Of a stretch of DNA of 25,123 nucleotides, positions 22,675-25,123 are shown piece by piece. Position 1 is the stretch's first letter, and the number at the start of each line of letters is the position of its first letter. Origin of the DNA: an uncultured Ruminococcus sp. GTDB lineage: Bacteria > Bacillota > Clostridia > Oscillospirales > Ruminococcaceae. A model generated the notes under the pieces. It had not been told where the DNA came from, did no database searches, and saw nothing but the letters and a program-made list of their open reading frames with translations. The stretch covers positions 1-25,123 of the forward strand of contig CALEPT010000151.1 of NCBI GenBank assembly GCA_937910385.1. Direction: 5' to 3'. Position numbers and translations under genes: made by a program.

Positions 22675-22696
22675 GCTCTATTTCCGCCTCTTTTCA

Positions 22697-23473
22697 TTAG
22701 ACGGTATCATGTGAACTTATAACACTGTTGAAAATACTCGTTATACGGGAAATATAGGGCTTTTCAACGATCATGTCAGCTCCGTTCTCTCCTACAGTAA
22801 AAAACTTGCTGAAATATTCGCCACCCTGTTTTCGTTCAAGATCACTGCGGACTGCTTTTATAGTATCATTCATTTGTATCAAAGCCTCTGCTGCCGTTTT
22901 ATATGCCTTAGCAAGCACTTTCAACTCCATGACCTTGTTATCCCACTCAGGGCGGAGTTTGTTGCATATCTCGTCCCATTCGCTCTGTATAGCTCCGTCG
23001 GGAAAGACAGGAAGTGCCTCAGCTCTTTGAAGCATATCAAGTAAATGCTCTTTTGTAGCCTTGTTTTCGTTCCGGCGATTCGACAGTTCAATAGTTCTGT
23101 TTGTGTCCGCCTCCTCTGTCGCCTTATCCAATGCCTTTTCAACCTCCGCCGTTTCTGCGTCTACCTCTGATATTTTCACTCTTATGAGCTTTACCCTATC
23201 GTCCCATATTTCCTGATACTTGTTCAAGCCTGCTAAAAGCTCCTGCTGATCTGTAGGAGCAGGCGGTGTATATGTAGCGGCGTTATACACTGTCTGTAAT
23301 GCTTCAAGCTCTGACTTTGCCCGACGCTCTTTCTTTTCAGCCTCGACGAGCTTTACAGCGTCGTCGGCTGCCGCCTCCTTTTCGTTCATAATTTCGGCTA
23401 TTTCCTTTTCTTTCGCCTTGATAGCTCTTTCAATATCTGCCACTTTATTGTTAGTTGTTTTGTTCTTTGTCAT
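22697..23473 (-). CDS. Coiled-coil protein of the element, function unknown
   Basis: A 258-residue soluble protein. Residues about 10-65 form a long charged coiled coil (heptads in VADIERAIKAKEKEIAEIMN and following), with further helical stretches at about 85-140 and 160-210 and a short non-coiled C-terminus. No family was recognised. Position just upstream of the portal and the coiled-coil make-up would suit a scaffolding-like or portal-associated protein, but nothing in the sequence proves it. The ATG at 23473 (GGAAAGGAA, 6-nt spacing) is preferred over an in-frame ATG at 23503 lacking a site. Confidence 0.75.
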   Translation of the reverse strand: MTKNKTTNNKVADIERAIKAKEKEIAEIMNEKEAAADDAVKLVEAEKKERRAKSELEALQTVYNAATYTPPAPTDQQELLAGLNKYQEIWDDRVKLIRVKISEVDAETAEVEKALDKATEEADTNRTIELSNRRNENKATKEHLLDMLQRAEALPVFPDGAIQSEWDEICNKLRPEWDNKVMELKVLAKAYKTAAEALIQMNDTIKAVRSDLERKQGGEYFSKFFTVGENGADMIVEKPYISRITSIFNSVISSHDTV

Positions 23474-23502
23474 TGTGAATTCCTTTCCGGGCGTATGCCC
23501 CA

Positions 23503-23667
23503 TTATTTTGTGGTTGTATTTTTAATTGATTTCATAACGATTTTCGCAACGTCGTTAAGAATCTTGTCAATATCAGCCTGTGTTTTGTCTCTGTAGTAAT
23601 CGTCGGCTACCTTGATGTGCGTATTTCCGTTGTAATAGTCCTTGACTATATTTCCGTTATTCTCCAT
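23503..23667 (-). CDS. Small protein of the element (54 residues)
   Basis: A 54-residue protein (MENNGNIVKDYYNGNTHIKV..) with an N-terminal part rich in Tyr and Asn and an amphipathic helix at the C-terminus (ADIDKILNDVAKIVMKSIKN). The ATG at 23667 has GGAGG 8 nt upstream, inside the end of the preceding gene (11-nt overlap). Small proteins of this look (YYNGNTHIKVADDYYRDK) occur in Clostridia phages and conjugative elements; the function is unknown. Confidence 0.7.
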   Translation of the reverse strand: MENNGNIVKDYYNGNTHIKVADDYYRDKTQADIDKILNDVAKIVMKSIKNTTTK

Positions 23668-23902
23668 ATTTACCGCCTCCGTCAATTATAGTGTTGATTG
23701 CCGTGTAGAATCCTCTTTCAAATGCGGCTTTCTGTGCCGCTCTCTGAAACTTGTTCAAAAGCTCCTCAAAGTTGTCTTTGTCCTCATGGCTGCTTGTCTC
23801 GAGCTGCTTATACAGTTTGTTAAGCTCCGGCGTATCAAACCCACTCCTGCTATCGGGAGAGTTTAAAGCATGATCGAATAAAATTTCAATGTTTTTGTTC
23901 AT
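23657..23902 (-). CDS. Small helical protein of the element (81 residues)
   Basis: An 81-residue mostly helical protein (ELNKLYKQLETSSHEDKDNF, ELLNKFQRAAQKAAFERGFY) not assigned to a family. The ending FERGFYTAINTIIDGG is a pattern seen in small phage proteins. ATG at 23902 with GAAAGGA 9 nt upstream. First gene of the promoter-proximal group 23902 to 21115, overlapping the next by 11 nt. Confidence 0.72.
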   Translation of the reverse strand: MNKNIEILFDHALNSPDSRSGFDTPELNKLYKQLETSSHEDKDNFEELLNKFQRAAQKAAFERGFYTAINTIIDGGGKYGE

Positions 23903-23984
23903 TTTCAACAATCCTTTCGCTTAATATCGCTGTTAGTTTGTGGGGTATAATTACTTATGAGGATATTCACTACTCCTCAAGATG

Positions 23985-23990
23985 ATTATA
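23985..23990 (-). promoter_or_regulatory. Extended -10 promoter of the portal-gene group
   Basis: Minus-strand TGATATAAT, that is TATAAT at 23985-23990 with TG one base upstream. The -35 region at 17 bp (CTGAAT) is poor, so activity may depend on the extended -10 or an activator. About 83 bp upstream of the ATG at 23902. Confidence 0.5.
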
Positions 23991-24090
23991 TCACAACCAG
24001 AACAGCAATTCAGCACATTCCCCAAAATGCAACAGAGAATTGAGCAAATGACGCAAAAAGGGGCAGTTTTCAAGTATATCAAAGAATTGT

Positions 24091-24119
24091 TTGACACTTC
24101 ATAACAGCAGCGGTATAAT
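24091..24119 (+). promoter_or_regulatory. Perfect plus-strand promoter with overlapping palindromic operator
   Basis: TTGACA (24091-24096), 17 bp, TATAAT (24114-24119). The palindrome CGGTATA-A-TATACCG (24111-24125) sits exactly on the -10, a typical place for repressor binding. It faces away from all genes of the element in view and against the transcripts coming from the right. Confidence 0.82.
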
Positions 24120-24125
24120 ATACCG

Positions 24126-24300
24126 TAGAGGCAACTTTTTTATATTTGCCCCTCACAGGAACTAAAACAATTTAGCCTGCTCCGACGCCCACAAAAACAC
24201 CTTTATTTGCCCCGTGTCGTTTGAGAGTATAAGTTCATTGCTATACTCTCAGACAGGGAACAGTGCTTAATCTGACGCATAGGAGCAGGCATATCAAGGC
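24126..24300 (+). ncRNA. Candidate structured, antisense-direction RNA of the element
   Basis: Starting from the promoter at 24091, the gene-free stretch to about 24300 carries: an interrupted hairpin GAGGCAA/TTGCCCCTC (24128-24154); a 9-bp perfect hairpin GAGAGTATA/TATACTCTC with a 10-nt loop (about 24221-24248); and a long-range pair GCCTGCTCC (24175-24183) with GGAGCAGGC (24282-24290) that could close the second half. No ORF with a ribosome site is present. The 3' end is unclear because no T-run follows; the transcript could continue antisense into the gene at 24307. The 404-bp gap 23903-24306 also holds the promoter at 23985. Confidence 0.5.
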
Positions 24301-24306
24301 TAATAA

Positions 24307-24588
24307 TTATCCCTCTTTCAGTTTCCCGAAAGCGGCTACATAATTCTGCTGATTTATGGTCTCGACGTTGCTGTTTGCATACTTCATAGCCTCTTCCGGG
24401 ACAACGGGCTTGATAGCGGTTATTTTACCGTTTACCTTGTCCCTTTCGGCTATAAAGAAGTTCTTGTTTTTACTGTAATACAAAGCCGTATCGTTCATGA
24501 TCTCATCACTCTTGCATATAAGCAGCGACGTATCAAGATCATATATTACTCCGTCAACGATATAGCCTGTCAAGGTTTTCTTTTTCAT
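24307..24588 (-). CDS. Small protein of the element (93 residues)
   Basis: A 93-residue protein (KTLTGYIVDGVIYDLDTSLL, ALYYSKNKNFFIAERDKVNG, EEAMKYA). The order YDLDTS..L, LYYSKNKNFFI and EEAMKYA resembles a small protein family found beside replication genes of Firmicutes plasmids, phages and conjugative elements, of unknown role. ATG at 24588 has GGAGG 5 nt upstream; an in-frame GTG at 24594 overlaps that site. It follows the replication gene by 14 nt and is probably cotranscribed with it. Confidence 0.72.
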   Translation of the reverse strand: MKKKTLTGYIVDGVIYDLDTSLLICKSDEIMNDTALYYSKNKNFFIAERDKVNGKITAIKPVVPEEAMKYANSNVETINQQNYVAAFGKLKEG

Positions 24589-24602
24589 GTTCACCTCCGA
24601 TA

Positions 24603-25123
24603 TTACATATTTGTCAGCATATCTTCGTAGCTCTGCTGATCTTGTGCTCCGTCTTGCTGTTCAGATAAGGTGACGGTTTGGGTATTATCTGCCGTTGATG
24701 AAGCTATCGAACCCCAATAGTCAGGCTCAGAGGGATTGAATTGCGTATCGTTTTCCCAACCTCTGAATCCTGTGGAGGGTTTGAAGTCCCTCCAATCATC
24801 GGCTGATTGTCCGTTATTATTACCTCCTACTCTGTTGAATTCCTCTTCTACCCTATCAGCTACCCAACTTAAAATAGCTCTGTAGTCGTCCTTGTACTTC
24901 TTTCCGCTACTGCCCTTGTAATTATCAAGGACTTCTATCATTCGCTTGACCTTTGGCTCTCCGTATTTATCAAGGAGCTTTTTGTAATCCTCCTCTGTCA
25001 TTGATACAAATTCAGCATATTTGATTTTTTCAACTTTGGGTTGTTTGGTATGTCTGTTTTTATTATTACCTGAATCCGTAAGGTCGGTCAAATTTAAGGG
25101 CAACAAAAAAGAGAACAATTCGA
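24603..25123 (-). CDS. C-terminal part of a phage-type replication protein, runs off right edge
   Basis: At least 172 codons are open to the right edge with no convincing start, so the gene continues outside the window. The recognisable part is FVSMTEEDYKKLLDKYGEPK followed by a run containing VLDNYKG and KDDYRAILSWV, the C-terminal module shared by many phage and plasmid replication initiators and replisome organisers (DnaD-like group). Before it is a basic, Asn/Lys-rich linker (GNNKNRHTKQPKVEKIK); after it a Gln/Asn/Ser-rich tail. It should act in replication of the element. The N-terminal DNA-binding or helicase-loader domain cannot be seen. Confidence 0.78.
   Translation of the reverse strand, partial: ELFSFLLPLNLTDLTDSGNNKNRHTKQPKVEKIKYAEFVSMTEEDYKKLLDKYGEPKVKRMIEVLDNYKGSSGKKYKDDYRAILSWVADRVEEEFNRVGGNNNGQSADDWRDFKPSTGFRGWENDTQFNPSEPDYWGSIASSTADNTQTVTLSEQQDGAQDQQSYEDMLTNM

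Larger units (their letters stand above)
20816..25123. mobile_element. End of an integrated phage-like element at tRNA-Thr, extends beyond window
   Basis: Everything after the tRNA differs from the host part. It is visibly more AT-rich, all ORFs read toward the tRNA, and it has phage hallmarks: a replication-protein tail at the right edge and a portal protein at the left end. No integrase, terminase, capsid or tail gene is in view. The left boundary is probably in the tRNA 3' end; the right boundary and the second attachment site are outside the window. A degenerate prophage, a satellite-type island, or a prophage permuted relative to usual gene order are all possible. Confidence 0.75.

Noticed and set aside
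22018..22722. Plus-strand open frame of 234 codons opposite the portal gene
   Set aside because: Phe/Leu/Cys-rich shadow translation with no start signals; the portal frame is far better supported.

Overview
The window looks like a chromosomal stretch of a fibre-degrading gut or rumen Firmicute, most likely Ruminococcus or a close relative. The main support is a 2.6-kb CotH-type exoprotein ending in a type I dockerin, the docking tag of cellulosomal proteins. Also consistent are a PPi-type phosphofructokinase, a class I T-box leader, GGAGG ribosome binding sites almost throughout, and sigma-A promoters of the form TTGAxx-17-TATAAT. No species can be named from sequence alone.

Layout. (A) 1-5.2 kb: a secreted clan-A-like glycoside hydrolase (minus strand, running off the left edge) and a dockerin-bearing CotH protein (plus strand) diverge from a 266-bp region with a clear promoter on each side. 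(B) 5.2-7.1 kb: a flavodoxin-like reductase and a PPi-dependent phosphofructokinase, bordered by strong intergenic hairpins. (C) 7.1-11 kb, minus strand: a conserved ACT-domain/UPF0210 pair, an APH-fold sugar-kinase-like protein and a beta-lactamase-fold lipoprotein. The ACT/UPF0210 promoter is tandemly duplicated in a repeat of about 94 bp. (D) 11.2-15.2 kb, plus strand: PHP histidinol-phosphatase-like, Lrp/AsnC regulator, class I/II aminotransferase, ispE and a small lipoprotein, tightly packed as one probable operon. (E) 15.2-17.9 kb, minus strand: a small alarmone synthetase, an OmpR-type response regulator and a histidine kinase, probably one operon, ending at a bidirectional terminator. 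(F) 17.9-18.6 kb: 700 bp without a recognised gene but with a consensus promoter, a candidate ~70-nt terminated small RNA, two strong hairpins and a possible 25-residue ORF. (G) 18.6-20.65 kb, minus strand: T-box leader, then an unrecognised protein, then tyrS. (H) 20.74 kb: tRNA-Thr(GGT) with its own promoter and terminator.

(I) 20.8 kb to the right edge: the end of an integrated element lying just downstream of the tRNA-Thr 3' end. All its genes read toward the tRNA: the C-terminal part of a phage-type replication protein, four small or unknown proteins including a long coiled coil, and a full-length phage portal protein as the last gene. No terminase, capsid, head-tail or lysis gene lies between the replication gene and the portal, nor between the portal and the tRNA. 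Three 11-bp direct repeats that look like integrase arm-type sites sit at the portal stop codon. A 400-bp gap in the element holds a perfect plus-strand promoter overlapped by a palindrome and followed by strong hairpins, which suggests a regulatory RNA. This lone-portal element is the most unusual feature of the window.

All family assignments come from reading motifs; no searches were run.
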